Shown here one piece after another: positions 34,535 through 43,472 of a stretch of DNA of 64,000 nucleotides. The first letter of the stretch is position 1. Every line of letters begins with the position of its first letter. The DNA lies in the NCBI RefSeq assembly GCF_019443325.1, contig NZ_CP080383.1, positions 2,108,001 to 2,172,000 of the forward strand, given 5' to 3'. Under the pieces are notes generated by a model that saw nothing but the letters and a program-made list of their open reading frames with translations, had not been told where the DNA came from and ran no database searches. Origin of the DNA: Cryobacterium sp. PAMC25264 (GTDB lineage Bacteria; Actinomycetota; Actinomycetes; Actinomycetales; Microbacteriaceae). The position numbers and the translations under genes are program-made.

Positions 34535-35986
34535 GTGTCAGTAACCGGTTCAGCAAACATTGGTGTCGTCGGACTGGCGGTGATGGGCTCCAACCTGGCC
34601 CGCAACCTCGCCAGCCGCGAGGGCAACACCGTCGCGGTGTACAACCGCTCCCCCGAACGCACCCGCCTGCTCCTGGACGAGCACCCCGAGGCCGGATTCG
34701 TCGCCTCCGAGGCGATCGAAGACTTCGTCGCATCGCTTGCGACCCCGCGCACCGCGATCATCATGGTGCAGGCCGGCGCGGGCACAGACGCCGTGATCAG
34801 CCAGCTGACCGAGCTGTTCGAGCCCGGGGACATCATCGTCGACGGCGGCAACGCCCTCTTCACCGACACCATCCGCCGCGAGAAGGCCGTACGCGAGACC
34901 GGCATCAACTTCGTCGGCGCCGGCATCTCCGGCGGAGAAGAAGGCGCCCTCAAGGGCCCGAGCATCATGCCGGGCGGCTCCGCAGAGGCGTACGTCACCC
35001 TCGGCCCGATCCTCGAGTCCATCGCCGCGGTCGTCGACGGCGAGCCCTGCGTCACCCACGTCGGCACCGACGGCGCCGGCCACTTCGTCAAGATGATCCA
35101 CAACGGCATCGAATACGCCGACATGCAGCTCATCGGCGAGGCGTACGACCTCATCCGTCGCGGAACCGGCAAGACCCCGGCCGAGATCTCCGAGATCTTC
35201 ACCGAGTGGAACACGGGCGACCTCGAGAGCTACCTCATCGAGATCACCGCGGAGGTCCTCAAGCAGGTCGACGCCAACACCGGCCAGCCGCTCGTCGATG
35301 TCATCCTCGACCAGGCCGGGAGCAAGGGCACCGGCGTCTGGACCGTGCAGACCGCCCTGGACCTCGGCATCCCCGTCTCCGGCATCGCCGAGGCCGTGTT
35401 CGCCCGCTCCGTCTCCTCCAAGCCCGCGCAGCGCGCAGCCGCCGCCGCTCTCCCCGGCCCCACCGCCAACCCGGTCGAGGACGTGGACGGCTTCATCGAG
35501 GGTGTTCGCCAGGCGCTCTACGCGTCCAAGGTGATCGCATACTCGCAGGGCTTCGACGCCATCGTCGCCGGCGCCGAGCAGTACAACTGGGACATCAAGA
35601 AGGGCGAGATCGCGAAGATCTGGCGCGGCGGCTGCATCATCCGCGCCCGCTTCCTGAACCGCATCACCGAGGCGTACACCGAGAACCCGGGTCTCGTTTC
35701 CCTGGTCACCGCGCCGTTCTTCACGGATGTGGTCGCCAAGGCGCAGGACTCCTGGCGGAACGTCGTCGCCGACGCCGCCCACGCCGGTATCCCCGCGCCG
35801 GTGTTCGCGTCGTCGCTGGCGTACTACGACAGCCTGCGTGCCGACCGCCTGCCCGCGGCCCTCACCCAGGGCCAGCGTGACTTCTTCGGTGCGCACACCT
35901 ACAAGCGCGTCGACATGGACGGCACCTTCCACACGCTGTGGTCCGGCGACCGCAGCGAGATCGAGACCGAGGGCTCCTCGCACTAG
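34535..35986 (+). CDS. gnd: 6-phosphogluconate dehydrogenase, decarboxylating
   Basis: A 483-residue NADP-dependent enzyme of the pentose phosphate pathway that converts 6-phosphogluconate to ribulose 5-phosphate. The Rossmann motif GLAVMGSNLARNLA is at the N-terminus, followed by DGGNALFTDTIRR, the substrate signature FVGAGISGGEEGALKGPSIMPGG, and the catalytic Lys in HFVKMIHNGIEYADMQ. The GTG at 34535 has AAGGAGA seven bases upstream. It lies just after the GntR regulator gene on the same strand. Confidence 0.96.
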   Translation: MSVTGSANIGVVGLAVMGSNLARNLASREGNTVAVYNRSPERTRLLLDEHPEAGFVASEAIEDFVASLATPRTAIIMVQAGAGTDAVISQLTELFEPGDIIVDGGNALFTDTIRREKAVRETGINFVGAGISGGEEGALKGPSIMPGGSAEAYVTLGPILESIAAVVDGEPCVTHVGTDGAGHFVKMIHNGIEYADMQLIGEAYDLIRRGTGKTPAEISEIFTEWNTGDLESYLIEITAEVLKQVDANTGQPLVDVILDQAGSKGTGVWTVQTALDLGIPVSGIAEAVFARSVSSKPAQRAAAAALPGPTANPVEDVDGFIEGVRQALYASKVIAYSQGFDAIVAGAEQYNWDIKKGEIAKIWRGGCIIRARFLNRITEAYTENPGLVSLVTAPFFTDVVAKAQDSWRNVVADAAHAGIPAPVFASSLAYYDSLRADRLPAALTQGQRDFFGAHTYKRVDMDGTFHTLWSGDRSEIETEGSSH

Positions 35987-36009
35987 AGCTCCCGCACGAC
36001 CTGCACGGC

Positions 36010-36075
36010 AACCGTTGCCCGTGCGTACATCTGCACCCGGTATGCCGGGTCCACGTGTCCGCACGGGCAACAGTT
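36010..36075. repeat. palindromic repeat, family A, copy 2
   Basis: A 66-base imperfect palindrome: outer arms around GTTGCCCGTGCG and CGCACGGGCAAC, inner arms TGCACCCGG and CCGGGTCCA, loop TATG. It lies between the gnd stop and the stop of the convergent nuclease-like gene, so it may also terminate transcription. The centre and the stretch GTGTCCGCACGGG are shared with copies at 5013 and 37185; the outer arms differ. Confidence 0.75.
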
Positions 36076-36124
36076 GTCTGTGGGCACGCAGCCGCGGGCA
36101 CCCCGACGGGCCGGTGGGCAGCGG

Positions 36125-37081
36125 TCACCGGATGACCGGCAGGCCGGCCGCGGTGAGGAGACGGCTCAGAGCAGCCCGGTCGGCAAGCTCGGCCCATCCC
36201 CAGCGCACCACCGTGAATCCCTCTGCGCGCAGGTGGTCCTCCCGCACCTTCTCGTCATAGACGACGTCGCCAGGCGGTCTGCCGCGCAGGAACTCCTCCT
36301 TGAGATACTTCCCTTTCCCGTCGAACTCGCCGATCGTTGCGAGCCGTGGCCACTCGACGTCAGTGAAGTACCACCCGCCGCGGGGATTCGGGTGGCGCAC
36401 CTGCAGCTCGGGGTCGGGGAAGCCGAGCTCGAAGATCGCGACCCGGCTGCGCGATTCGCCGGGGTTGTCGGCGTTGGGCCGGGCGAAGTCGATGGCCCGC
36501 TGCGCCTGCACGCTGCCGCGCAGCGACCCGCACCGCGCCAGCCGCTCAGACAGTTCCTCCGGATACACCAAGACCTCCGGCGTGGCACGTCGCGGATTGA
36601 TGGCGTGGTCGAGGGCCACAACGGCATCCTCGAAGCTCACCGTTCTGGCCAGGTCCAGCAGGGTGCGTGCGGGGCTGGTGACGAGCACACCGTCGAGCTC
36701 CACGATCTCGTCCCAGTCGAACGGGGTGCGGTGGACGAACACACCGTTCTTGCTGCGCGCCCGGGATGCCGGCACGGCGAGCACGTGCACGGTCGGCGGC
36801 CACGCGCTACTCAACGGGATGCCCCAGAGCGCCGCAGCGGACTGATGGCTGACGACAGGATCGTGCCGCCGGGTCGCCACCACCGCCCGGATTCGGTCGA
36901 GGTATCGTTCACGGGCGCCCAGCCGCGCCCACCGGTCCGCCGTTGTGAACACCCCGCGGCGCAGGCGGGCACCCTGCCCGAGGTCGACCGAGCGGCGGAA
37001 CTGCCGCGCATCCGCATCCGTCACCCCGATGCTCTTCACGAGAAACAGGCCCGTTCGTGGGTCCAACCGGTCGTCAGTCAT
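36125..37081 (-). CDS. AbiEi-like protein with a predicted nuclease fold
   Basis: A 318-residue protein of a type common in Actinobacteria and often named an AbiEi-family antitoxin. Residues 12-100 form a winged-helix-like region containing RRGVFTTADRW and SHQSAAALWGIP. The C-terminal part looks like a PD-(D/E)XK or Vsr/DUF559-type domain: Glu209 (ESRSR), Asp241 (FTDVEW), and EFDGKGKY at 252-259. No AbiEii-type nucleotidyltransferase toxin gene is next to it. ATG at 37081 is chosen; the open frame continues far upstream without support. It is bracketed by two family A palindromes. Function unknown. Confidence 0.78.
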   Translation of the reverse strand: MTDDRLDPRTGLFLVKSIGVTDADARQFRRSVDLGQGARLRRGVFTTADRWARLGARERYLDRIRAVVATRRHDPVVSHQSAAALWGIPLSSAWPPTVHVLAVPASRARSKNGVFVHRTPFDWDEIVELDGVLVTSPARTLLDLARTVSFEDAVVALDHAINPRRATPEVLVYPEELSERLARCGSLRGSVQAQRAIDFARPNADNPGESRSRVAIFELGFPDPELQVRHPNPRGGWYFTDVEWPRLATIGEFDGKGKYLKEEFLRGRPPGDVVYDEKVREDHLRAEGFTVVRWGWAELADRAALSRLLTAAGLPVIR

Positions 37082-37184
37082 GGGGCGACAGTCGCATCCA
37101 CCGGCCTCGTGGAGTCCTGCTCGTGGAGATCGGAGCACACTTTGTCGGCGGGCCGACTGTGGAGGAGGGGCCCTCCGGCCCGCT

Positions 37185-37250
37185 ACTGGCCCCATTCCGG
37201 ACGAGTGCACCCGGTGTGCCGGGGCCAGTTGTCCGCACGGGGACCAGTTG
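37185..37250. repeat. palindromic repeat, family A, copy 3
   Basis: Outer arms ACTGGCCCC and GGGGACCAGT, middle arms TCCGGAC and GTTGTCCG, centre CCCGG-TGTG-CCGGG. It lies between the nuclease-like gene start and the stop of the APC permease gene, both on the minus strand. The centre and right arm match copies 1 and 2, but the outer arms have a different sequence that still pairs. Confidence 0.75.
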
Positions 37251-37275
37251 GCGGGGTCGCGGCGCGGTCGAGGGG

Positions 37276-38553
37276 TCAGAGACGGCGCGCGGCGGCGGCG
37301 AGGCGCACGGCGCGGCCGAGCAGGCCGAGAGCCAGCCAGGCGGCCGCGGCAAGCACGCCGGGCCAGGGCAGGGTGCCGGCCAGGAGCAGGCATCCGGCGA
37401 CCCCGAGGTACTGCACCCCACGAGGCAGCCAGCGCTGCGACCGCGGCTGGCGCAGCGCGGCCAGGTGCGCGATCGCGTAGTAGACCAGCACCGCGCAGGC
37501 GGAGAAGCCGACCAGCCGGGCGGGGTCGAGCAAGAGCACCCCGGCGATCGCCAGGAGCCCGATCGTCACCTCCGCCGCCACCGGGGTGTGGCGGGTCGGC
37601 GAGATGCGGCTGAGCCGGCCGGGCAGGTCGCCCTCCCTGGCCATCGCCAGCCCGGTTCGGCTCAGGCCCGCCAGGATTCCCGCCAGCGAGCCCAGGCAGG
37701 CGATGGCGGCCAGCAGCCGGGCGACGCCGGTCCACGGTTCGGCGCCGCCGACCAGCTCGGCCAGCGGCGACGCCGAGCCGGCCAGGACGGCGGGGCCGAG
37801 CACCAGCACGCAGAGCAGACCGACGACCCCGTAGATCACCAGCGTCAACCCCAGGGCCGTCACGATGGCCCGCGGCAGGGTGCGGCGGGGGTCGTGCACC
37901 TCCTCCCCCAGCGTGGCCATGCGGGCGTAGCCGGCGAACGCGAAGAACAGCAGCCCGGCCGACTGCAGGATGCCCAGCCAGCCGGAGTCCAGCACCGTGC
38001 CGGGGTCGATCGACACGCCCCTGCTGCCGTTGGCGATGCCGACCCCCACCACGAGCACCAGCGCGAGCAGCCCGCCCAGCACCAGGAAGACCACCACGGC
38101 GCTGAGCCGGGCGGTGCTGCGGATGCCGACCAGGTTCACGGCGCCCAGCACGAGAACGGCCAGCACAGCCACGAGTCTCGCCTGCTCCGGCCAGAGATAC
38201 CCGCCCAGGATCAGCGCGATGGCGCCGGCCGACGCCGTCTTGCCGGCCAGGAACAGCCAGCCCGCACTGAATCCCCACCACGGCCCGAGGGTGGCCCGGC
38301 CGAACGCGTAGGCGCCGCCGGAGACCGGATTGCTCATGGCCAGTTGGGCCGAGCTCAGGGCATTCAGCGAGGCGATGACCCCGGCGATGACAAGACCGAT
38401 GAGCAGGCCGGAGCCGGCGGCAGCGGCGGCTGGCGCCCATACGTAGAAGACACCGGCTCCGATCATGGCGGCCAGGCCCACCACGATCGCCCCGCCGACA
38501 CCGAGCTGGCGCCGCAGCGCCCCCTGGCCGTCCGGCCCCGCAGTTCCGTTCAT
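37276..38553 (-). CDS. APC family amino acid permease
   Basis: A 425-residue secondary transporter with about 12 membrane helices, of the amino acid-polyamine-organocation family. Helix 1 carries the family motif VVGLAAMIGAGVFYVW, whose unwound GAG segment binds substrate, and helix 6 shows GLLFFAFAGYARMATLGEEV. Substrate unknown. The ATG at 38553 is only 10 bases from a CTAG target duplication made by an IS1182-type insertion, so the native upstream region is now on the far side of that element (from 40378). Confidence 0.9.
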   Translation of the reverse strand: MNGTAGPDGQGALRRQLGVGGAIVVGLAAMIGAGVFYVWAPAAAAAGSGLLIGLVIAGVIASLNALSSAQLAMSNPVSGGAYAFGRATLGPWWGFSAGWLFLAGKTASAGAIALILGGYLWPEQARLVAVLAVLVLGAVNLVGIRSTARLSAVVVFLVLGGLLALVLVVGVGIANGSRGVSIDPGTVLDSGWLGILQSAGLLFFAFAGYARMATLGEEVHDPRRTLPRAIVTALGLTLVIYGVVGLLCVLVLGPAVLAGSASPLAELVGGAEPWTGVARLLAAIACLGSLAGILAGLSRTGLAMAREGDLPGRLSRISPTRHTPVAAEVTIGLLAIAGVLLLDPARLVGFSACAVLVYYAIAHLAALRQPRSQRWLPRGVQYLGVAGCLLLAGTLPWPGVLAAAAWLALGLLGRAVRLAAAARRL

Positions 38554-38566
38554 CCGGCCAGCCTAG

Positions 38567-40373
38567 GAGACTGCTGATTTATCGGGGCGTTTAAGGCGCG
38601 CCTTTGTTGGTTTCGGCGGAGGTGTTTAAGACTTGATTCATGCAGGGTCGTGATGATGGTCAGCGTCAGTTGTTGGATGTCGGTGTGTTCGCTGGGCACA
38701 TGTTGCCGGCGGGGTCGGTGTTCGCTTTTCTCGCTGAGCACCGGCACGAGTTGTTCCCGGATGACGCGTTCGCGGACCTGTTTCCGTCGGGTCGTGGCCG
38801 GCCCTCGACGCCCGCGGACGTGATCGCATCGGTGATGGTGCTGCAGACCCTGCACTCGTTATCGGACCGGGAAACCGCGGAAGCCGTCACGTTTGATCTG
38901 CGGTGGAAAGCGGCCTGCGGGTTCGGGTTGACGGAAACATCGTTCCACCCGACGGTGTTGACGTATTGGCGACGCCGCCTCGCGGCAAGCACCCGCCCGC
39001 ACCGAATTTTCGACGCCGTCGCCGAGGTTATTGCCGGTTCTGGGGCGTTGTCGGGTCGGAAGCGGCGGGCGTTGGACTCCACGATTTTGGATGACGCGGT
39101 CGCCCGCCAGGACACGGTGACGCAGTTGGTCGCGCAGATCCGCCGGGTCGGTCGGGAGATCCCCGGCGCCGACATGATCGTGGCCGGCCTGCCCGGCCAT
39201 GACTACGAGAAGCCCGGCAAGCCCGACATCGCCTGGGACGACAAGGCGGCCAGGGACGAACTCGTTTCCCGCCTCGTGACCGACGCCCTGGCGTTGCTTG
39301 CGGCAATCGACACGACGTCATTGACCGACTCGCAGCAGGAGACGGTCGCGTTGCTCGCCCTCGTCGCGGGCCAGGACGTCGAGCCGGCTGAGGGGTCCGA
39401 TGGCTCGGATGGGCGGTGGCGGATCGCGCGGAAGGTCGCGCCGGACCGGGTGATCTCGACCGTTGACCCGGACGCCCGCCACGCGCACAAGAGCCGGGAG
39501 AAGAAGCAAGACGGTTTCAAAGCCCACATCGCGATCGAGCCCGATACGGGTCTGGTGACCGCGGCCGTGTTGACGAAAGCGTCCGGGCCCAAGAACAGTG
39601 ACGCGGCCCGCGGCGCGGCCCTGGTGGCCGCTGACACGAGCATCGGCTCGGACACGGTCGAGGTCCTCGGTGATTCTGCCTACGGCAGCGGGGACCTCCT
39701 CGCCGAGGTCACCGCGGCCGGGCATGTTCCGATCATCAAACCGATGCCGTTGAGTCGGGCGGTTCCGGGCGGATTCACAATCGATGACTTCAGCATCGAC
39801 GAAGCTAAGCGCACGGTGACGTGTCCTGCGGGGAACACCCGACCGATCACCGTGAAACGTAATGTCACATTTGGCGCCGTTTGCGCGAGCTGCCCGCTCC
39901 GAGCCCAGTGCACGAGCGCCGTCGACGGTCGCAAAATGGTTTTGCATCCGCAGCAGCAGATCCAACGCGAGCACCGCGCACGCGCGCTGGACCCTGACTT
40001 TCAAGCCGTCTACCGGCAGCACCGGCCGATGGTTGAACGCTCGATCGCATGGATGACTCGCGGCGCGAGACGAGTCCCTTACCGCGGCGTCGTGAAGAAC
40101 CACGCCTGGTGGAACAACCGCGCCGCCGCGATCAACCTGAAACGACTCCTGAGCCTTGGCCTCACCAGCCAGAACGGGGTTTGGGCACTTGGCTGAAGAC
40201 CCCAGGCAGGGCAGACACCCCAGCCCTCACACCGACCCCGACGACCACCTTCTACTGGCCAGACTCGCGACACCGAATCGATCCCGCAAGCAGCCCAAAC
40301 ACGACCACACCCGACTCAAAAAACGGGCCCCCGACTCGCCGGGCCCACCGCAGCCATCTAAATCAGCAGTCTC
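38567..40373 (+). mobile_element. IS1182-family insertion sequence with CTAG target duplication
   Basis: A complete 1807-base element. Perfect 15-base terminal repeats: GAGACTGCTGATTTA at 38567-38581 and its complement at 40359-40373. The 4-base sequence CTAG flanks it on both sides (38563-38566 and 40374-40377), the palindromic duplication typical of this group. It encodes one transposase. Intact ends, intact gene and a perfect duplication suggest a recent insertion. It separates the APC permease gene from its former upstream DNA. Confidence 0.95.
38640..40196 (+). CDS. IS1182-family transposase
   Basis: A 518-residue DDE transposase. The N-terminal DUF772-type domain is at about residues 20-110 (FLAEHRHELFPDDAFADLF, ASVMVLQTLHSLSDRETAEA). 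The catalytic core shows Asp in ALDSTILDDAV, Asp in VLGDSAYGSGDL, and Glu in MVERSIAWMTRG. A Cys cluster CASCPLRAQC lies between the second Asp and the Glu. Length and layout are normal for the family and no disruption is visible, so the element may be active. Confidence 0.94.
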   Translation: MQGRDDGQRQLLDVGVFAGHMLPAGSVFAFLAEHRHELFPDDAFADLFPSGRGRPSTPADVIASVMVLQTLHSLSDRETAEAVTFDLRWKAACGFGLTETSFHPTVLTYWRRRLAASTRPHRIFDAVAEVIAGSGALSGRKRRALDSTILDDAVARQDTVTQLVAQIRRVGREIPGADMIVAGLPGHDYEKPGKPDIAWDDKAARDELVSRLVTDALALLAAIDTTSLTDSQQETVALLALVAGQDVEPAEGSDGSDGRWRIARKVAPDRVISTVDPDARHAHKSREKKQDGFKAHIAIEPDTGLVTAAVLTKASGPKNSDAARGAALVAADTSIGSDTVEVLGDSAYGSGDLLAEVTAAGHVPIIKPMPLSRAVPGGFTIDDFSIDEAKRTVTCPAGNTRPITVKRNVTFGAVCASCPLRAQCTSAVDGRKMVLHPQQQIQREHRARALDPDFQAVYRQHRPMVERSIAWMTRGARRVPYRGVVKNHAWWNNRAAAINLKRLLSLGLTSQNGVWALG

Positions 40374-40437
40374 CTAGGCAGGCCAGGTGAACGGTAGGCA
40401 TCCGCAATCGGCGCCGGGGATGGTTTACTGGATGCCC

Positions 40438-40800
40438 ATGAGCAGCGAACACCCCGAACTCTCCGGTTACGAGCCGGCGGACTCCTCCCGGCCCCTGCGC
40501 GGCCGGCGGATGGTCCTGCTCATGCGGGTCACGGTGGTACTCGGCCTGGTGGCGCTCATCGTGCCCGGCGTGCTCACCACCCTCAGCATCGCGTCCGCCA
40601 CGGCTGCCCGCTCCTGCGCGGCCGCCGTGGCGCGGTACTACCCGCAGGCCGTCGGCCTGGATGCCCGGTTCGAGTTCTCGGGCGCCGGCGGCTTCGGCTG
40701 GCAGTGTTACGCGATCGACCTCAATGAGCGCCAGACCTTCGTGGTTCCGTTGGGAATCATCCCCGGCCCGTTCCGCGTTCCGGCTGGCACGGCGGCCTAG
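40438..40800 (+). CDS. hypothetical membrane protein
   Basis: A 120-residue protein I do not recognise. A short acidic N-terminus is followed by Arg-rich RPLRGRRM, one membrane helix at about residues 24-46 (VTVVLGLVALIVPGVLTTL), and an extracytoplasmic part with two Cys residues (ARSCAAAV and WQCYAID), possibly a disulfide. It could be a small exported or membrane-anchored protein found in related Actinobacteria. The start is uncertain: ATG 40438 is used, ATG 40432 is possible. It lies just beyond the IS1182 element and converges with prs. Confidence 0.7.
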   Translation: MSSEHPELSGYEPADSSRPLRGRRMVLLMRVTVVLGLVALIVPGVLTTLSIASATAARSCAAAVARYYPQAVGLDARFEFSGAGGFGWQCYAIDLNERQTFVVPLGIIPGPFRVPAGTAA

Positions 40801-40814
40801 CCCCACGCACACAA

Positions 40815-40843
40815 CAGGCCGGCCCCGAGACGGGACCGGCCTG
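40815..40843 (-). terminator. hairpin terminator downstream of prs
   Basis: Stem CAGGCCGGCCCCG, loop AGA, returning CGGGACCGGCCTG with one mismatch. On the minus strand it is followed by TTGTGTG, so the T-run is weak. It lies between the convergent stops of prs (40862) and the small membrane protein gene (40800) and may serve both. Confidence 0.65.
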
Positions 40844-40861
40844 GATGGGTGAGACGGATGC

Positions 40862-41839
40862 CTACGCGGCGCCCTCGAACATCGACGTGACGGATCCCTC
40901 GTCGAAGACCTCGTGGATGGCGCGCGCCAGCAGGGGAGCGATGGGCAGCACGGTCAGCGTGGGGAAGCGCTTGTCCTCGGGGATCGGGAGGGTGTCGGTG
41001 ACGACGACCTCCTGGATGGCCGGGTTCTGCAGCAGGTCCAGCGCGGGCGGGCTGAACACGGCGTGCGTGGCGGCCACGACGACACCGGTGGCGCCGGCGG
41101 CCATGAGGGCCTCCGCGGCCTGCACGATGGTGCGGCCGGTGTCGATCAGGTCGTCGACGATCAGGCAGACGCGGCCCTTGACCTCACCGACGATCTCGTG
41201 GACGGTGATCTGGTTGGGTACCAGCGGGTCGCGGCGCTTGTGGATGATGGCCAGCGGTGCGCCGAGCTTGTCGCTCCAGATGTCGGCGACGCGCACGCGG
41301 CCCATGTCCGGCGACACGATCGTGAGCGTCGACGGGTCGAGCTTGGCCCGGAAGTGCTCGAGCAGCACCGGCATGGCGAAGAGGTGGTCGACGGGGCCGT
41401 CGAAGAAACCCTGGATCTGGGCGGCGTGCAGGTCGACCGACATGATGCGGTCAGCACCGGCGACCTTGAACAGGTCGGCGACGAGGCGGGCGGAAATCGG
41501 CTCGCGGCCGCGGCCCTTCTTGTCCTGGCGGGCGTACGGGTAGAACGGGGCCACGACGGTGATGCGCTTGGCGGAGGCACGCTTGAGGGCGTCGACCATG
41601 ATGAGCTGTTCCATCAGCCACTCGTTGATCGGGTTGGTGTGCGACTGGATGACGAACGCATCCGCGCCGCGCACGCTCTCGTCGAACCGGGCGTAGATCT
41701 CACCATTGGCGAAGGTGCGCGCGTCGGTGGGGATCAACTCCGAACCAAGTTCTGCGGCGATGTCGATCGCGAGCTGAGGGTGCGCTCGCCCCGAGATGAG
41801 CACCAATTTCTTCTCGCCGCTGCTCTTGATTCCAGGCAC
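40862..41839 (-). CDS. prs: ribose-phosphate pyrophosphokinase
   Basis: A 325-residue cytoplasmic enzyme that makes PRPP from ribose 5-phosphate and ATP, feeding nucleotide, histidine and tryptophan synthesis. Canonical motifs are present: NGEIYARFDESVRGAD, the ATP-binding and catalytic region PFYPYARQDKKGRGREPISA, SVDLHAAQIQGFFDGPVDHL, and the PRPP loop CLIVDDLIDTGRTI. The GTG at 41839 directly abuts the glmU stop (TAG-GTG), so prs is translated from the glmU message, a common actinobacterial order. Confidence 0.96.
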   Translation of the reverse strand: MPGIKSSGEKKLVLISGRAHPQLAIDIAAELGSELIPTDARTFANGEIYARFDESVRGADAFVIQSHTNPINEWLMEQLIMVDALKRASAKRITVVAPFYPYARQDKKGRGREPISARLVADLFKVAGADRIMSVDLHAAQIQGFFDGPVDHLFAMPVLLEHFRAKLDPSTLTIVSPDMGRVRVADIWSDKLGAPLAIIHKRRDPLVPNQITVHEIVGEVKGRVCLIVDDLIDTGRTIVQAAEALMAAGATGVVVAATHAVFSPPALDLLQNPAIQEVVVTDTLPIPEDKRFPTLTVLPIAPLLARAIHEVFDEGSVTSMFEGAA

Positions 41840-43264
41840 CTAGTCTCCGCTCTGTGACGCGGCTGTCGCCGCGTCTGTTCCCGGCCGGTTGGTCTCTACC
41901 CAACCGACCATATTTCTCTGCGGAGCCACGTTGATGGACAGGGCACCAGCCGGCACGTCCTTGCGGACCACCGTTCCTGCGCCCGTGTAGGCTCCGTCAC
42001 CGATTCTAATCGGCGCCACGAACACGTTGTGCGATCCGGTGCGCACATGCGACCCGATCACGGACGGGTTCTTGTTCACGCCGTCGTAGTTGGCGAAGAT
42101 CGTGCCGGCTCCGATGTTGGAGTGCACGCCGATCGTCGCGTCGCCGACGTAGCTCAGGTGCGGCACCTTGCTGCCCTCGCCGATGACCGCGTTCTTGGTC
42201 TCGACGAAGGTGCCGATCTTGCCGTCGGCGCCGAGCCAGGTGCCGGGTCGCAGGTAGGAGAACGGGCCGACGGTGGCACCGGCTCCGATCACCGCGAGCG
42301 TCGCGTCGCTCCGCTTGACGGTGGCGCCCTCGCCGATCTCGCAGTCCAGCAGCGTGCTGTCCGGGCCGATGATCGCGCCGGTGGCCACCGTTGTGGAGCC
42401 CAGGATCTGGGTGCCGGGGAGTACCGTGACGTCGCTGGCCAGGGTCGCCTTGAGGTCGATCCAGGTGGTGGCCGGGTCCTGCACGGTCACGCCGGCCAGC
42501 TGCCAGCCACGCACGATGACGGCGTTGAGCTTGGCGGCGGTGTCGCTGAGCTGGGCCCGGTCGTTGATGCCGGCGACCAGCCAGGCATCCGCGACGGGAA
42601 CCGCGCGCACCTCTGAGCCGGCCGAGCGGAGCAGCCCGATCACATCGGTGAGGTACTTCTCGCCCTGCACGTTGTCGGTGGTGAGGCGGGCCAACTGGTC
42701 GCGCAGCTCGCCGAGCCCGAAGAGGTAGACGCCCGCGTTGATCTCGTCGACGGCGCGCTCGTCGTCGGTCGCGTCCTTGTGCTCAACGATCCGGTCGAAG
42801 GTGCCGTCTTCCGAGCGGATGATGCGGCCGTATCCGTTGACGTCGCCGGGGAAGGCGGAGAGGACGGTCGCCGCGGCGGCACGTTCCCGGTGCGCCTCGA
42901 TGAAGTTGGCCAGAGTGGCCGCGTTCAGCAGCGGCACGTCCCCGCTGATCACGAGCACATCGCCGTCGAAGTCCGCCGGCAGCGCCGCGACGGCCTGCTC
43001 GACGGCGCGACCGGTTCCGGGAACCTCGTCCTGGTCGACGAGCAGGCTCTCGGGCAGGTCGAGCGCCACCAACTCGGCCAGGCGCTCCCGCTCGTGACGC
43101 AGCACCGTGACGACGTGTGCGGCATCCAATGCCCGTGCGGTCGCCAGCACATGGCTGATGATCGGCAGGCCGGCAAGCGGATGCATCAGCTTGGGCAAGC
43201 TGGACTTCATACGGGTGCCCTGCCCTGCGGCCAGGACGATGATGGCGAGGCGGGAATCGGTCAC
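41840..43264 (-). CDS. glmU: bifunctional GlmU (UDP-GlcNAc pyrophosphorylase/glucosamine-1-P acetyltransferase)
   Basis: A 474-residue enzyme making UDP-GlcNAc for peptidoglycan. The N-terminal uridyltransferase begins with VLAAGQGTRMKSSLPKLMHPL, and the C-terminal left-handed beta-helix acetyltransferase contains the hexapeptide repeats and FANYDGVNKN, SYVGDATIGVHSNIGAG. I chose the GTG at 43264, which has GAGAGGA six bases upstream; an ATG at 43294 would add ten residues and lie four bases from the tRNA-Gln end. The gene probably shares transcription with that tRNA gene. Confidence 0.95.
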   Translation of the reverse strand: MTDSRLAIIVLAAGQGTRMKSSLPKLMHPLAGLPIISHVLATARALDAAHVVTVLRHERERLAELVALDLPESLLVDQDEVPGTGRAVEQAVAALPADFDGDVLVISGDVPLLNAATLANFIEAHRERAAAATVLSAFPGDVNGYGRIIRSEDGTFDRIVEHKDATDDERAVDEINAGVYLFGLGELRDQLARLTTDNVQGEKYLTDVIGLLRSAGSEVRAVPVADAWLVAGINDRAQLSDTAAKLNAVIVRGWQLAGVTVQDPATTWIDLKATLASDVTVLPGTQILGSTTVATGAIIGPDSTLLDCEIGEGATVKRSDATLAVIGAGATVGPFSYLRPGTWLGADGKIGTFVETKNAVIGEGSKVPHLSYVGDATIGVHSNIGAGTIFANYDGVNKNPSVIGSHVRTGSHNVFVAPIRIGDGAYTGAGTVVRKDVPAGALSINVAPQRNMVGWVETNRPGTDAATAASQSGD

Positions 43265-43297
43265 GTGGATCCTCTCAACTGTGTTCTCACACATGAG

Positions 43298-43369
43298 CTC
43301 CGCCGCCAGGACTCGAACCTAGACCTAACAGCTCCAAAGGCTGTCGTGCTGCCATTACACCACGGCGGA
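43298..43369 (-). tRNA. tRNA-Gln (anticodon UUG)
   Basis: A 72-base cloverleaf on the minus strand: acceptor TCCGCCG/CGGCGGA with discriminator G, D arm around TGGTGTAATGGCAGCA, anticodon stem ACAGC/GCTGT with loop CTTTGGA (anticodon TTG), and T arm CTAGG-TTCGAGT-CCTGG with a G-U/A mismatch at its base. CCA is not encoded. It lies 33 bases upstream of the chosen glmU start on the same strand. Confidence 0.95.
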
Positions 43370-43472
43370 TTGCGCCGGTGGGTGCCGGGCAACGGAGTCA
43401 AGTCTGCCAGATCCGCAGGCGCCTCGGCGTCATCCGCCGTATCCGGTGCCCGGAAAGCCGGATAATGGAGGG

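Noticed and set aside
36125..37081. Complete AbiE toxin-antitoxin pair
   Set aside because: No AbiEii-like nucleotidyltransferase gene is adjacent; neighbours are gnd and an amino acid permease.
36125..38440. A 771-codon frame extending the AbiEi-like protein through the APC permease
   Set aside because: Upstream of 37081 the translation is Arg/Gly/Pro-rich and overlaps the permease, palindrome A3 and the intergenic gap. The family N-terminus begins at 37081.
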